Source of the DNA: Stutzerimonas stutzeri
GTDB taxonomy: Bacteria > Pseudomonadota > Gammaproteobacteria > Pseudomonadales > Pseudomonadaceae
Direction: 5' to 3'
DNA: 64,000 nt
Assembly (NCBI RefSeq): GCF_024448955.1
Contig: NZ_JAMOIH010000012.1
Location: 1-64,000, forward strand
Below the pieces are notes generated by a model, which saw only the letters and a list, made by a program, of their open reading frames with translations, was not told the origin of the DNA and ran no database searches. The position numbers and the translations under genes were made by a program. Position 1 is the first letter of the stretch; each line of letters starts with the position of its first letter. Positions 1 through 9,466 of the stretch are shown piece by piece.

Positions 1-213
1 CCACTCACCCTCCTGAAGGGGCGGCTGAGTGCGCGCCTGAGGCCATGGCGAAACATTCAAGAGATACAGACGAAGCTGGCCGAGGGGCGTAGCAAGGAAC
101 TTCAGAAAACACCGCGGCGGCGTTCAAATGCCAAATAGGCGAACACACAAACTTGCCAGTCCACCATCAAGCTCAACCCCTAAAAATCCCCGCGATTAAC
201 CTGGTCGTTCAAA
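1..213. other. Non-coding window edge downstream of pcaD
   Basis: No convincing gene is seen here. A small inverted repeat, CACTCA at 2-7 and TGAGTG at 26-31, could form a stem-loop, but no T-tract follows, so I do not call it a terminator. The stretch lies just 3' of the minus-strand pcaD stop. Confidence 0.4.
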
Positions 214-1002
214 TCAACCGCGAAGAAAAGCCAGCACACGCTGCGTGAAGGCATCGCCAGCCTCGACGTTGGACAGATGCGCGGCCTCGAATTCCACAAG
301 TTCTGCGCCAGCTACGCGCTCCTGCATGAAGCGCCCATGCTCGGGCGTAGTCACCGGGTCCTTGCTGCCGCAGACGATCAGTGTCGGGACTTTGATCGCG
401 CCCAGCTGCTCACGGTAATCGGCGTCACGCACCGCGGCACAGTTGGCGGCATAACCGGCTGGCGACGTGCTGGCGATCATTTGGGTAAGGCGACTGGTCT
501 GGGTCGGCTCGTTCCCGGCAAAGGCCGGCGTGAACCAGCGTGAAATCGAGGCGTCGCGCATGTCGCGCATGGCCTGCTCGCCGCCCTTGAGCACCGTGTC
601 GATGCGCTCGTTCCAGACGTCGTCAGTGCCAATCTTCGCGCCGGTATTGCAGACCACCAGCCGTGTCAGGCGCTCGCTGGCATTGATGCCGAGCCACTGG
701 CCGATCAGGCCGCCCATGGACAGGCCGCAGAAGGCGAAACGGTCGATGCCGAGAGAATCGATCAGCCCCAGAACATCCTGCCCAAGCTGTTCGATGCTGT
801 AGGGCCCCGGCGTAACGGCAGAGCCGCCATGACCGCGGGTGTCATAGCGCAGCACGCGAAAATACTCGCTGAACGCGGGGACCTGAGCGTCCCACATGTG
901 CAGATCGGTGCCCAGCGAGTTCGACAGCACCAGCACCGGCGCATCGACCGGGCCTTCGAGACGGTAGTTCAGTTCGCCATTGGCGAGTTTGACGGTGGGC
1001 AT
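214..1002 (-). CDS. pcaD: 3-oxoadipate enol-lactonase
   Basis: This alpha/beta-hydrolase hydrolyses 3-oxoadipate enol-lactone to 3-oxoadipate in the cytoplasm, the step after muconolactone isomerase. The 262-residue protein shows the nucleophile elbow GLSMGG with Ser95. Asp215 in GSKDP and His242 in AAHLSN complete a catalytic triad. The length fits the family (about 260). The start is supported by AGAGGG seven bases upstream of ATG. It is the last gene of the ben-cat-pca cluster and is separated from pcaF by a 294-base gap filled with short repeats, so it may have its own promoter or be expressed by read-through. A general hydrolase is the alternative, but the context makes PcaD very likely. 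Confidence 0.9.
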   Translation of the reverse strand: MPTVKLANGELNYRLEGPVDAPVLVLSNSLGTDLHMWDAQVPAFSEYFRVLRYDTRGHGGSAVTPGPYSIEQLGQDVLGLIDSLGIDRFAFCGLSMGGLIGQWLGINASERLTRLVVCNTGAKIGTDDVWNERIDTVLKGGEQAMRDMRDASISRWFTPAFAGNEPTQTSRLTQMIASTSPAGYAANCAAVRDADYREQLGAIKVPTLIVCGSKDPVTTPEHGRFMQERVAGAELVEFEAAHLSNVEAGDAFTQRVLAFLRG

Positions 1003-1137
1003 GGGAAATCCCTCTTGGAAGTTGATCTAAAGGTAGCCGCAAACGAGCGAAAAACGATGGGCTTGCGGCGTGCCGCCATGAGTAATCCATCATGGCGCGA
1101 AGCCCATCAAAGGCCGTATGCGCGATGGCGGTAAGAA

Positions 1138-1280
1138 CGGTGGGCTGAAGCCCACCCTACGGGAGCGGACCTCCACGCAAAGGGTTGGCTTCGTAGAGTG
1201 GGCCGGGCGGCGCTCTGCTTCAGCCCACCGCAGCAGCGTAAAGGCTCAGCACTGCCGTAGGGTGGGCTTCAGCCCACCAC
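1138..1280. repeat. Array of three GTAGGGTGGGC-type palindromic repeats
   Basis: Three related elements lie in the pcaF-pcaD gap: 1138-1162 (inverted short form), 1192-1230 (long form with a GGCGGCGCTCTG-like insert) and 1257-1280 (short form). The short form is a near palindrome of the type GTAGGGTGGGCTTCAGCCC. Each copy can fold as a hairpin. They resemble repetitive extragenic palindromes and recur at 4396, 4531 and 22922. They may stabilise or attenuate the mRNA; this is inference. Confidence 0.75.
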
Positions 1281-1296
1281 CCTCCGCGTAATTGCG

Positions 1297-2502
1297 TCAG
1301 ACCCGCTCGACCGCCAGCGCCAACCCCTGCCCCACGCCGACACACATGGTCGCCAAACCGAGCCTGCCGCCGGACTTCTCCAACGCATGCACGGTGGTCA
1401 GCACCAGGCGCGCGCCGCTCATGCCCAGCGGATGGCCGAGCGCGATAGCGCCGCCTTGCGGGTTGACCTTCGGACTGTCGTCTTCCAGGCCCAGATCACG
1501 GGTGACCGCCAATGCCTGCGCGGCGAAAGCCTCGTTGAGCTCGATCACATCGAAGTCGCTTACGGCCACATTCAATCGCTCGCACAACTTGCGCACCGCG
1601 GGCACCGGGCCGTAACCCATCACACGAGGCGCAACACCGGCGCTGGCCATGCCGAGCACCTTGGCGCGTGGCGTGAGGCCGTATTTCTGCACCGCTTCGG
1701 CACTGGCAAGAATCAGCGCCGCCGCACCATCGTTGACGCCCGAGGCGTTGCCGGCGGTGACGGTCTTGTCCGGGCCGTTGACCGGTTTGAGTTTGGCCAG
1801 CGCCTCGGCACTGGTGTCGGGGCGCGGATGTTCATCAGTGTCGACAACCGTGTCGCCCTTGCGACCCTTGATCACTACCGGCACGATTTCCTCGGCGAAG
1901 AAGCCCGCGGCCTGTGCCTTGCCGGTGCGTTGCTGGCTGCGTAGGGCAAAGGCGTCCTGATCCTCGCGGCTGATCTTGTGCTCCTCGGCCACGTTGTCGG
2001 CGGTCTGCGGCATGGCATCGACGCCATACATTTCTTTCATCTTTGGGTTGATGAAGCGCCAGCCGATGGTGGTGTCCTCGATCTTCTGCGTACGGCCAAA
2101 TGCCGTATCGGCCTTGCCCATCACATAGGGCGCGCGGCTCATGGACTCGACGCCACCGGCAATTGCGAGCTCCATCTCACCGCAGGCGATGGCACGGAAG
2201 GCGCTACCCACGGCATCCATGCCCGAAGCGCAAAGACGGTTGAGCGTCACGCCCGGCACGGTTTCCGGCAGCCCGGCCAGCAGCGCGGCCATGCGCGCCA
2301 CGTTGCGATTATCCTCGCCGGCCTGATTGGCGCTGCCCATGAAGACTTCTTCGATGGCGGCCGGATCGAGCTGCGGATTGCGTTCCAGCAGCGCCTTGAT
2401 CGGCGTTGCCGCCAGATCGTCGGCGCGCACCGCGGCCAGCGAGCCGCCGAAGCGGCCGATGGGCGTGCGTACGGCGTCGCAGATAAAGACTTCGCGTGTC
2501 AC
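1297..2502 (-). CDS. pcaF: 3-oxoadipyl-CoA thiolase
   Basis: This thiolase cleaves 3-oxoadipyl-CoA with CoA to succinyl-CoA and acetyl-CoA, the last step of the beta-ketoadipate pathway. The 401-residue protein has the acyl-accepting Cys91 in [10 protein letters not shown], the His of [11 protein letters not shown] and the C-terminal Cys of MCVGVGQG. The start is GTG, which overlaps the pcaJ stop as GTGA, with GGAGG just upstream, so the two genes are translationally coupled. A second thiolase at 20074 is its paralogue. Position directly after a 3-oxoadipate CoA-transferase pair identifies this copy as PcaF (also called CatF) and not a general acetyl-CoA acetyltransferase. Confidence 0.95.
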   Translation of the reverse strand: MTREVFICDAVRTPIGRFGGSLAAVRADDLAATPIKALLERNPQLDPAAIEEVFMGSANQAGEDNRNVARMAALLAGLPETVPGVTLNRLCASGMDAVGSAFRAIACGEMELAIAGGVESMSRAPYVMGKADTAFGRTQKIEDTTIGWRFINPKMKEMYGVDAMPQTADNVAEEHKISREDQDAFALRSQQRTGKAQAAGFFAEEIVPVVIKGRKGDTVVDTDEHPRPDTSAEALAKLKPVNGPDKTVTAGNASGVNDGAAALILASAEAVQKYGLTPRAKVLGMASAGVAPRVMGYGPVPAVRKLCERLNVAVSDFDVIELNEAFAAQALAVTRDLGLEDDSPKVNPQGGAIALGHPLGMSGARLVLTTVHALEKSGGRLGLATMCVGVGQGLALAVERV

Positions 2503-3293
2503 TCGTCACCTCCAGATTGTCCATGGGCGGCGGCCGTGCGGGCCTCCAGAGCGCGCAGGGCAACCAGTTCGCTGTCGGTCGGTGGCGCAGTTTCACCGAC
2601 CTCGTCAGCAAAACGGATCGCCCAGCCGGTGTTCTCGATCACCTGTTCGCAGGTCACGCCCGGGTGCAGCGAGGTCACCACGAATTCGTTGGACCCTGCT
2701 TCAGGCTCCATGATGCAGAGGTCGGTGATGATTCCCACCGGTCCGCTGCCCGGCAATCCGAGCTGCTTGCGATGCTCGCCGCCCTCGCCGAAACCGACGG
2801 ATGTGATGAACGCCAGCTTGTCGACGAAGGTACGGTGCGATTGCTTGAGGATGATCAGCACCTGCTTGGCCGATCCCGCAATTTCCGGCGCCCCGCCCGC
2901 CCCAGGCAAGCGAACTTTCGGTTGGTGATAGTCGCCGATCACCGTGGTGTTGATGTTGCCGTACTTATCCACCTGCGCAGCGCCGAGGAAGCCGACATCG
3001 ATGCGCCCGCCCTGCAGCCAGTAGCGGAAGATCTCACCGGTAGGCACCACGGTATCGGCGGTCTCGGCCAGCTCGCCGTCACCAATGGACAGCGGTAATA
3101 CCGAGGGCTTGGCGCCAATGGGGCCGGACTCGTAGATCAGCACGACTTCCGGCGCATGGGTCAGGCGCGCCAGGTTCGCCGCCTTGGACGGCAGGCCGAT
3201 GCCGACGAAACAGACGCTGCCATTGCCAAGTCGGCGCGAGGCGGCAACGGTCATCATTTCATTGGTGCTGTAGTCACTGGCGTGAGCGCTCAT
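2499..3293 (-). CDS. pcaJ: 3-oxoadipate CoA-transferase, beta subunit (GctB-like type)
   Basis: This is the second subunit of the enzyme that moves CoA from succinyl-CoA to 3-oxoadipate. The start chosen is the ATG at 3293, giving 264 residues beginning [10 protein letters not shown]; it overlaps the pcaI stop as TGATG. Longer frames upstream lie inside pcaI. A Glu in IYESGPIG (Glu55) is the likely residue that carries the CoA thioester. The subunit is longer than classical P. putida PcaJ (about 213) and matches the glutaconate-CoA-transferase-like CatJ type. The symbol pcaJ is used for function; catJ is an equally valid name. Confidence 0.88.
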   Translation of the reverse strand: MSAHASDYSTNEMMTVAASRRLGNGSVCFVGIGLPSKAANLARLTHAPEVVLIYESGPIGAKPSVLPLSIGDGELAETADTVVPTGEIFRYWLQGGRIDVGFLGAAQVDKYGNINTTVIGDYHQPKVRLPGAGGAPEIAGSAKQVLIILKQSHRTFVDKLAFITSVGFGEGGEHRKQLGLPGSGPVGIITDLCIMEPEAGSNEFVVTSLHPGVTCEQVIENTGWAIRFADEVGETAPPTDSELVALRALEARTAAAHGQSGGDE

Positions 3294-4150
3294 CACTTGG
3301 CCTCCTGCTGCGCGGCCAGCTTGGCCTGGAACGCTGAAAAGTCTTCGGTACCGCGGATGAACTCGTCGATCCAAGCGTTGAAGGTGTCGCGGTTGCGGGC
3401 GATCGGATCCCACTGCTGATAGAAGCGGTTATCACGCTCGTAGTAGCCGTGCGCGTAGGACGGATGAGCGCCACCCGGCACCATACACACAGCCGTAAGC
3501 GCCCAGGTCGGCAGCACGCAGGCATTCATTGGCGCCTGGAGGTCATCGACGATCTCTTCGACGGTAACAATGCAACGCTTGGCCGCCAGTGCAGCTTCCT
3601 TCTGTACGCCGAGGATGCCCTGGATCAGCACGTTACCCTTGCGGTCGGCCTTCTGCGCATGGATCACGGTGACGTCCGGACGCACGCTTGGAACCGCCGC
3701 AAGGGTTTCGCCAGTGAAGGGGCAGTCGATGAACTTGATCATCGGGTTGACCTTCGGCAAATCTGAGCCCAGGTAGGCACGTAGGACCGCGAACGGCAGG
3801 CCAGAAGCCCCAGCAACGTAGGCGTTGGCCAGGTCGGCATGGCTGTGCTCTTCGATTTCCAGCGGCTGCGGCCACTGCTTCTCTACCGCGTCGCGCAGGC
3901 GATGCAGAGAACCGACGCCGGGATTACCGCCCCAGGAGAACACCAGTTTCTTCGCACAACCGGCGCCGATCAGCAGGTCGTAGACCAGATCGGGCGTCAT
4001 GCGCACCAGGGTCAGGTCCTTCTTGCCCTGCCGGATGAGCTCGTGAGCGGCGGCGGTGGGAATCAGATGGGTGAAGCCTTCGAGGGCGACGGTATCGCCA
4101 TTCTCGACGAAGCGATCGATTGCTTCGGCAAGGGAAAGAAGCTCGGCCAT
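3293..4150 (-). CDS. pcaI: 3-oxoadipate CoA-transferase, alpha subunit (GctA-like type)
   Basis: This subunit forms 3-oxoadipate CoA-transferase with the next gene. The best start is MAELLSLAEA at 4150 (285 residues), because upstream in-frame residues look non-coding. The protein shows the family motif SWGGNPGVGS and a downstream PFTGE segment. At 285 residues it is of the larger GctA/CatI class and unlike the smaller AtoD-type subunit at 18613. It is first in the pcaIJF unit. A candidate PcaR operator lies about 85-115 bases upstream of the start. Assignment to 3-oxoadipate rests on the adjacent pcaF and pcaD. Confidence 0.88.
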   Translation of the reverse strand: MAELLSLAEAIDRFVENGDTVALEGFTHLIPTAAAHELIRQGKKDLTLVRMTPDLVYDLLIGAGCAKKLVFSWGGNPGVGSLHRLRDAVEKQWPQPLEIEEHSHADLANAYVAGASGLPFAVLRAYLGSDLPKVNPMIKFIDCPFTGETLAAVPSVRPDVTVIHAQKADRKGNVLIQGILGVQKEAALAAKRCIVTVEEIVDDLQAPMNACVLPTWALTAVCMVPGGAHPSYAHGYYERDNRFYQQWDPIARNRDTFNAWIDEFIRGTEDFSAFQAKLAAQQEAK

Positions 4151-4234
4151 GGGGTCAGTCTCTTGTGGTCGTGGGTGCACCTGCCAACAGATGCTTGCGA
4201 TCCACACTACCCATCGCCTCGCCTTGGAACAATC

Positions 4235-4265
4235 CGATAATCGATTAATCGTTCGGTAATCGAAC
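4235..4265. promoter_or_regulatory. Candidate PcaR operator upstream of pcaI
   Basis: Three overlapping symmetric elements are seen: CGATAATCG (4235-4243), CGATTAATCG (4242-4251) and the 15-base inverted repeat GTTCGGTAATCGAAC (4251-4265). The CGATAATCG core also occurs in front of the IclR regulator gene at 5490-5519. IclR-type PcaR is known to control pcaIJ in P. putida. That this site is bound is inference from position and shared sequence. Confidence 0.55.
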
Positions 4266-4395
4266 AGAATGATGACATCAGAATTATTTGATTCAACGGC
4301 AAATGCCGGATTAAGCCTTCGGCTAATTACCTACGCTCACTCACCATCCGCGATCATCCAGCCCAATCCGCTGGGTAAGGACTCCGTCTTAGCTG

Positions 4396-4435
4396 CGGTG
4401 GGCTGAAGCGGAGCGCCACCCGGCCCACCCTACGG
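4396..4435. repeat. Long-form GTAGGGTGGGC repeat, inverted
   Basis: The element runs from CGGTGGGCTGAAGCGG to CCCACCCTACGG and matches the long form at 1192 in reverse orientation and the copy at 22922. The ends are complementary, so it can form a stem with a loop of about a dozen bases. It lies between pcaR and pcaI. Confidence 0.7.
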
Positions 4436-4530
4436 TCCTACCCCGTGCAGGCGGGGTCTGATGGCATCGACCTGCAGAAGAACACGCCAAGGTCCCGCTC
4501 CGGCTGCCTGCCCGCTTCGAGTTCAGCGAC

Positions 4531-4605
4531 GTAGGGTGGGCTTCAGCCCACGGTGACGGCAGTTAGACCAGCGTTGTAGGTCGGGTCACGCTTCACCGAC
4601 CCGAC
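4531..4605. repeat. Tandem short repeats (GTAGGGTGGGC and GTAGGTCGGGT forms)
   Basis: A short palindrome at 4531-4552 (GTAGGGTGGGCTTCAGCCC) is followed at 4576-4605 by a related element that starts GTAGGTCGGGT and ends ACCGACCCGAC. Both end just downstream of the pcaR stop and could fold into hairpins that help end the pcaR transcript, although no T-tract is present. Confidence 0.65.
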
Positions 4606-4618
4606 TGCGGAGCCGATG

Positions 4619-5461
4619 TCAGTGAAACAGCCGCGTACTCAGCTCCTTGCTTGCCTCCAGCAACACCGGCAAAAAGCGGGTTTCCAATTCCTGCCGCGTC
4701 ACTCGACCGGCGTGGGTACCGACGTTCAACGCGGCCAGCACCTGACCGGCGGAGTCCTTCAGCGGGACGGCCAATGACCGCAGGCCGACTTCCAGTTCCT
4801 GGTCGATGATTACCCAGCCCTGCTGGCGAATTTCGGCAATGGCGGCGCGAATAGCCTCGGGTGTATGCAGTGTGCGGCTGGTCTTGATCTGCAGATTGGC
4901 ATGTTCCAGATAATCGTCCAGCGCCGCATCGTCGAGTGCCGCCAGCAGTATTCGACCCATGGACGTGCAGTAGGCTGGCAGGCGGCTTCCCACGCTGAGA
5001 TCCACCGATATCAATCGCTGCGGCGTCGCCGATCGCGCGACGTAGAGCACCTCGTCGCCTTCCAAGGTGGCCATGGAACAGGCTTCGTGGAGCTGGTTAC
5101 TGAGCTGATCGAGGATCGGTTGCGCAGTCACAGCCAACGGTGTCGAGGACAGATAGGCATGACCAAGCGTCAGCACCTTGGGCAGCAGCGAATAGGTGCG
5201 TCCGTCGGTGGTGGCGTAGCCGAGCTTGATCAGAGTGTGCAGACAACGCCGCACCGCCGCGCGGGGGATCTCCGTGCGGTGGCTGATCTGCGCGATGGTC
5301 AGATGACGTTTTCGCTCCTGGAACGCATGGATCACCGCCAGCCCGCGTGCCAGCGAGGTCATGAAATTCGGGTCGCCGGTCAGGGCTTCGATGCGTTTGG
5401 CCGGCGATGCGATGATGGCAGGCACCATCGGCGCGACACCTGAACGGGTTTCGTCAGTCAT
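4619..5461 (-). CDS. pcaR: IclR-family regulator, PcaR-like
   Basis: This is a 280-residue IclR-family protein with an N-terminal winged helix (roughly residues 35-95, including LTIAQISHRTEIPRAAVRR) and a C-terminal effector domain. Pseudomonad PcaR responds to 3-oxoadipate and activates the pca genes. Its place next to pcaIJF and a palindromic site in front of it (5490-5519) support this role and suggest autoregulation. The alternative, another IclR regulator such as a CatR replacement, is less likely given the neighbours. A second IclR gene in the window at 30919 belongs to the homogentisate locus. Confidence 0.85.
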   Translation of the reverse strand: MTDETRSGVAPMVPAIIASPAKRIEALTGDPNFMTSLARGLAVIHAFQERKRHLTIAQISHRTEIPRAAVRRCLHTLIKLGYATTDGRTYSLLPKVLTLGHAYLSSTPLAVTAQPILDQLSNQLHEACSMATLEGDEVLYVARSATPQRLISVDLSVGSRLPAYCTSMGRILLAALDDAALDDYLEHANLQIKTSRTLHTPEAIRAAIAEIRQQGWVIIDQELEVGLRSLAVPLKDSAGQVLAALNVGTHAGRVTRQELETRFLPVLLEASKELSTRLFH

Positions 5462-5489
5462 GGCGGACTACCTTGTCAGTGAGCAATGC

Positions 5490-5519
5490 GCGATTATCGA
5501 CCAACAAATCGATAATCGC
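5490..5519. promoter_or_regulatory. Palindromic operator candidate upstream of pcaR
   Basis: A perfect inverted repeat, GCGATTATCG (5490-5499) and CGATAATCGC (5510-5519), is separated by ten bases and ends 28 bases upstream of the pcaR start. The arm core CGATAATCG recurs upstream of pcaI at 4235. It is a plausible autoregulatory PcaR site; binding is not shown by sequence. Confidence 0.6.
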
Positions 5520-5607
5520 AAAAAGCCTACCCCGCGCCGTGCTTCGTCATCGCATTACCTCTTTCATCCACTGCGCCAGGCAATACTGGCCGCTGGCGCG
5601 CGGGCCG

Positions 5608-6879
5608 TCACAGCAGCTGCCAGGTGTAGTTGAAGATCAGCCGGTTCTCGTCGATGTCGCTGCGGTAGTTGGAGCGCGCGACGACGTTGCGCGCACGCAC
5701 GCCGAGGTTCTTCAGCACGCCGCTCTGGAAGGTGTAACCGACGTCCAGATCACGCTCCCACTCCTTGCCCTCGAAGCCCATGCCGGTGTCCACGTTGTCG
5801 CCCTTGATGAAGCGCACCGTGGTCACTAGGCCGGGGATGCCCAGCGCGGCGAAGTCATAGTCATGGCGAACCTGCCAGGAGCGCTCGTCGGCCCCGGCGA
5901 ACTCATAGGTTGGCACCTCGTTGCCCAGCGGCGTAACGTTGTTGAAAACGCGCGGGAAGGCGTCGTCGCCGAACATGGCCTGATAGCCGATCATGAAGGC
6001 ATGCCCGCCGTACTTGGCCAAAAGCTGGGAGAACGCCGCCTGGTTGTCGATATTGCCCAGTAACCGGTCGCCGTCTTCCTTGGAGTCGTAGAAGCCGATG
6101 TTGGCGCCCAGTACCCAGTCGCCCACCGGCTCGCTGTGCTTGAGACTGTAGAAACGCTGGTTGTAGATATCTTCCAGCTGCGCGTACCAGACGCCGACCG
6201 AGGTGCGCTTGTCGTTGAAGGCGTAATCGGCGCCGGCATAGTTGAAGCGATCGGTCTCGGCGTCACCGCCCAGCTGCGGCACATGGCCGAGCTTCGCCCG
6301 CATCTTGCCGTCGCCGGCCTCGTTGAGCACGCTGCCGGAATGAAACTGACCGGCCTGCAGGGTCAGCCCGTCGACTTCCTGGGAAATGATGCTTGCGCCC
6401 TGGTAGGTCGGCGGCAGCAGGCGAATGTCGCTGAACGTGAGCACCGGCAGATTCGGCGCCAGCTCGCCGAGCTTCAGCTCAGTCCTGGACATCCTGGCCT
6501 TCAGCGCCGCGCCGATGCGACCGAAGTTGTCCGCGGCCTTGCCGTCGCTGCCGGTCGGTAGCAAGCCGGTGTTGACCCGGCTGGCGCTGCTGTCGAGCTT
6601 GAAGCCGAGCTGGCCGAGCACATCCACGCCGAAACCAACCGTGCCCGGCGTGTAGCCGGATTTCACGTTGAGGATGAATCCCTGCGCCCATTCTTCCGAC
6701 TTCGACTGTTGATTCGCGCCGACGATGTCGGAGAAGTCCCGGCTGAAGTAGTAGTTGCGGGCCTGCAGCGTAGCCGTAGTGCCATCGATTAAGCCCTCTT
6801 CGGCAGCGAATGCCGAGGGGAGGCAAAGCGAAGCGCCGATGGCCAATGCGATACGAGAACGTTGTGGCTTGTTTTTCAT
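5608..6879 (-). CDS. benF: OprD-family outer-membrane porin, probable benzoate porin
   Basis: This is a 423-residue outer-membrane beta-barrel protein of the OprD family with an N-terminal signal peptide ending around PSAFA-AEE. The barrel part shows the family pattern near the N terminus ([10 protein letters not shown]) and a typical run of short beta strands to the C-terminal FNYTWQLL. It follows benE in the same direction after a 114-base gap with a hairpin. Its place inside the ben-cat cluster argues for uptake of benzoate or related aromatic acids, as described for BenF. The substrate is inferred from context; two other OprD paralogues lie at 38540 and 56961. Confidence 0.82.
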   Translation of the reverse strand: MKNKPQRSRIALAIGASLCLPSAFAAEEGLIDGTTATLQARNYYFSRDFSDIVGANQQSKSEEWAQGFILNVKSGYTPGTVGFGVDVLGQLGFKLDSSASRVNTGLLPTGSDGKAADNFGRIGAALKARMSRTELKLGELAPNLPVLTFSDIRLLPPTYQGASIISQEVDGLTLQAGQFHSGSVLNEAGDGKMRAKLGHVPQLGGDAETDRFNYAGADYAFNDKRTSVGVWYAQLEDIYNQRFYSLKHSEPVGDWVLGANIGFYDSKEDGDRLLGNIDNQAAFSQLLAKYGGHAFMIGYQAMFGDDAFPRVFNNVTPLGNEVPTYEFAGADERSWQVRHDYDFAALGIPGLVTTVRFIKGDNVDTGMGFEGKEWERDLDVGYTFQSGVLKNLGVRARNVVARSNYRSDIDENRLIFNYTWQLL

Positions 6880-6920
6880 GAAGTTCGACTCTTGTTGTTG
6901 TTTTTGAGGTGCACGCTGCC

Positions 6921-6946
6921 GTCCCGCCGGCGCAAGCCGGTGGGAA
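6921..6946. other. Hairpin between benE and benF
   Basis: GTCCCGCCGGC and GCCGGTGGGAAC are nearly complementary around a GCAA loop, forming a strong stem in the intercistronic gap. No T-tract follows, so it is more likely an mRNA-stability or processing element than a terminator. Confidence 0.45.
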
Positions 6947-6993
6947 CGACAAAGTTCGCGAAGCAGGTTGCCTAGTAGCCCGCCGCGGCGGGT

Positions 6994-8220
6994 TCAGCGG
7001 GCCGGTTGTTCCTCATCCAGAGGCCGCGCCGGCTTCACGGGCAAGGCTGCCGGTGAACTTCGGAGCGTCAGCAGCAGGTGCGCCGCGATGCCGAAGATCA
7101 GCCCCCAGAAGGCGGCGGACAGACCCAGGAACGACATGCCCGAAGCGGTGACGAGAAAGGTGATCAGCGCCGCCTCGCGGTCAGCCGGCACCGACATCGC
7201 GCTAGATAAGGCGGCGCCGATGGCCGACAGCAGCGCAAGACCCGCCAGCGCGGCGATCAGCGCAGAGGGAAAAGCGGTGAAGACCGATACCAGGGTCGCG
7301 CCGAAAATGCCCAGCAGCAGGTAGAACACCCCGCCGGAAACGCCGGCGATGTAGCGCTTTCCGGGATCTTCATGGGACTCCTTGCCGGTGCAGATGGCCG
7401 CGGTGATTGCCGCCAGATTCAGCCCGTGGCAGCCGAAGGGCGCGAGCAACAAGGTGCCCAGTGCACTGCTGCTGATCAGCGGACTGGCCGGGGTCTGGTA
7501 GCCATCGTTGCGCAGCACGACCATACCGGGCACGAACTGCCCGGTCAGCGCCACCATCACCAGCGGAAAGGCCACGCCTAGGATCACCTGCCAACTGAAT
7601 TCCGGCGTGATCCACACCGGCTTGGCCAGCCCGAGCACCAACGCTTCGCTGCGCAGCTCGCCGGTGCCGACGGCAATCGCGACGCCGACCACCAGCACCG
7701 CCATCACGGCGTAGCGCGGCATTGCTCGTTTGAACAGCAAATAAGTTGCGAACATTGCCAGCACCAGCCACGGCTGGTCCTTCACCGAGACGAACAGATC
7801 GGTGCCGAAACGAAACAGGATACCGGCCAGCATCGCCGCGGAGATCGCCGCCGGCAGCCTGCTGATCACCTTGTCGAAGGCACCGGACAAGCCCACCAGC
7901 AGGATGATCAGGTTCGATACCAGATAAGCGCCCACCGCCTGGCTCATGCTGATGTCCGGCAGCATGGTCACCAGCAGGGCCGAACCGGGCGCCGACCAGG
8001 CGATGATGATCGGCACCTTGTAGCGCAGGCTCAACAGGATGCCGAGCACGCCACTGCCGATGGAGATGGTCCAGACCCATGACGACATCACCTCATGGGG
8101 CAAGCCACCCGCCTGGGCCGCCTGGAAGATGATCACCAGCGGACCGGCGTAGGAAATGACGGTCGCGATGAAACCGGCAACCACCGCGGAGAGGGAACAA
8201 TCTTTGAGTAGCGTGTTCAT
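6994..8220 (-). CDS. benE: Benzoate/H+ symporter, BenE family
   Basis: This inner-membrane protein has 408 residues when started at the ATG at 8220 (MNTLLKDCSL), which has GAGG eight bases upstream. The longer open frame beyond it runs into intergenic repeats and was discarded. About twelve hydrophobic segments are seen, with the conserved AWSAPGSALL in the first third. BenE proteins import benzoate with protons. With BenK at 10923 it gives two unrelated inner-membrane importers in one cluster. Loss of either might be masked by the other. Confidence 0.9.
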   Translation of the reverse strand: MNTLLKDCSLSAVVAGFIATVISYAGPLVIIFQAAQAGGLPHEVMSSWVWTISIGSGVLGILLSLRYKVPIIIAWSAPGSALLVTMLPDISMSQAVGAYLVSNLIILLVGLSGAFDKVISRLPAAISAAMLAGILFRFGTDLFVSVKDQPWLVLAMFATYLLFKRAMPRYAVMAVLVVGVAIAVGTGELRSEALVLGLAKPVWITPEFSWQVILGVAFPLVMVALTGQFVPGMVVLRNDGYQTPASPLISSSALGTLLLAPFGCHGLNLAAITAAICTGKESHEDPGKRYIAGVSGGVFYLLLGIFGATLVSVFTAFPSALIAALAGLALLSAIGAALSSAMSVPADREAALITFLVTASGMSFLGLSAAFWGLIFGIAAHLLLTLRSSPAALPVKPARPLDEEQPAR

Positions 8221-8321
8221 GACGCCTCGCAAGACAGGCCTGGCTATCCGTGACGGTGTCCGGATGGCTCTTGTTGTGGTGACGCATTGACTCGGTGACT
8301 GGGTGACCGTATCGACGCCGA

Positions 8322-8403
8322 CGCAGGGTGGATCACGCCTCACCCATCCACCGCCGGCAGGCCACAAAAGCCGGTGGATGAAAACAGCGTCCTCCACCCT
8401 ACC
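8322..8403. repeat. Inverted pair of AGGGTGGATC-type repeats
   Basis: Two facing elements, 8322-8353 (starts CGCAGGGTGGATCACGCC, ends CCATCCACCG) and 8371-8403 (starts CCGGTGGATGAAAACAGC, ends CCACCCTACC), are separated by 17 bases. Together they can fold into one long cruciform between benE and catA. The outer ends match the GTAGGGTGG family seen elsewhere here, with GGATGG in place of GGGC. Confidence 0.65.
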
Positions 8404-8455
8404 GCTCCGTGCACCGCCAGTGGATGTCGCTTCACTCACCGGCAATCTGGTCCGA

Positions 8456-9394
8456 TCAGGCTTCCTGCAACGCACGCGGCCGGCGGCTGCGTTGTTCTGC
8501 CGTTGGCGCAGGCGCCTGCTGCAATTGGAAGTCGAACGCCACCTCGGCGAAGCGCCCCTCCACGCCACGCGCCTGAGCGGCCTCAGGGTCGTCGTTGAAG
8601 TGGATATCGCCGATCAAGCCGTCGCGGGTGGCGTAAGCGAAGTCGTCCCACAGGTACTTGTCGCCCGACAGGTTGATCTGCGTGGTCAGGTGGCGGTGAC
8701 CCGGCGCGGAGATGAAGAAGTGAATGTGAGCCGGACGCTGACCGTGACGGCCGAGCTGGTCGAGCACCTCCTGGGTCGGACCATCCGGTGAGCAGCCGTA
8801 GCCGGACGGCACGATGCTGCGGGCGCGGTAGCGGCCTTCGGCATCGGTGATGATGCGCCGGCGCAGGTTGTACTCGGTCTGGCTCTGGTCGAAATAGGAG
8901 TAGTTGCCCTGAGTGTTGGCGTGCCATAGGTCGACGGTGGCACCAGCCAGCGGTTTGCCGTCCGGCCCGGTCACCTTGCCTTGCAGGAACATCACGGTAG
9001 CCACGCCATCTTCGCTGCCGTCGTCCATGCGGGCCTCGCCCTCGACGATGGGCGCGCCGGCCACGTACAACGGGCCTTCGATGGTGCGCGGGGTGCCGCC
9101 CACAAGGCCGGCCTGTTCGTCCTTGGCGTCCTGCAGCAGGTCGAGGTAGTGCTCCAGCCCCAGGCCCGCGACCAGCAAGCCGGCTTCGTTGCGACCGCCG
9201 AGACGATTGAGATAGTCCACCGCTTTCCAGAACTCGTCGTGAGTGATTTCCAGATCTTCGATGATCTTCGCGGTGTCCACCAGGATGCGGTTGACCACGC
9301 TCTTCAGGCGGCTGCTCCCTTCGTCATTCTGGAAGCCGCTGGCTTCCTTGAAGAAATTCTGGACGTGATCGGAGTTGGAAATTTTCACAGTCAT
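8456..9394 (-). CDS. catA: Catechol 1,2-dioxygenase
   Basis: This is an intradiol dioxygenase that opens catechol between the hydroxyls to cis,cis-muconate using non-haem Fe(III). The 312-residue protein has an N-terminal helical dimerisation domain (about 1-100) and a C-terminal catalytic domain. The expected iron ligands are present: Tyr165 (GNYSY), Tyr199 (PSGYG), His223 and His225 (PAHIHF). Length and ligand spacing match the P. putida/arvilla enzymes. It lies 72 bases after catC in the same direction, so the order is catB-catC-catA. Confidence 0.96.
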   Translation of the reverse strand: MTVKISNSDHVQNFFKEASGFQNDEGSSRLKSVVNRILVDTAKIIEDLEITHDEFWKAVDYLNRLGGRNEAGLLVAGLGLEHYLDLLQDAKDEQAGLVGGTPRTIEGPLYVAGAPIVEGEARMDDGSEDGVATVMFLQGKVTGPDGKPLAGATVDLWHANTQGNYSYFDQSQTEYNLRRRIITDAEGRYRARSIVPSGYGCSPDGPTQEVLDQLGRHGQRPAHIHFFISAPGHRHLTTQINLSGDKYLWDDFAYATRDGLIGDIHFNDDPEAAQARGVEGRFAEVAFDFQLQQAPAPTAEQRSRRPRALQEA

Positions 9395-9466
9395 GGCTCA
9401 GGCCTCATTTTGTAATTGTCATCGCACGGGTTAACTGACCGGAGCGGACCCCGGCCTTCACGCTTG

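Noticed and set aside
6921-6946. Terminator between benE and benF
   Set aside because: The stem is strong but no T-tract follows on the minus strand, and the genes continue in the same direction, so it is listed as a hairpin only.
8221-8568. N-terminal extension of benE to 524 residues
   Set aside because: The extra 116 residues run through a repeat pair and the end of catA, are rich in Arg and Trp, and lack a membrane pattern. The ATG at 8220 has a ribosome site and matches the family start.
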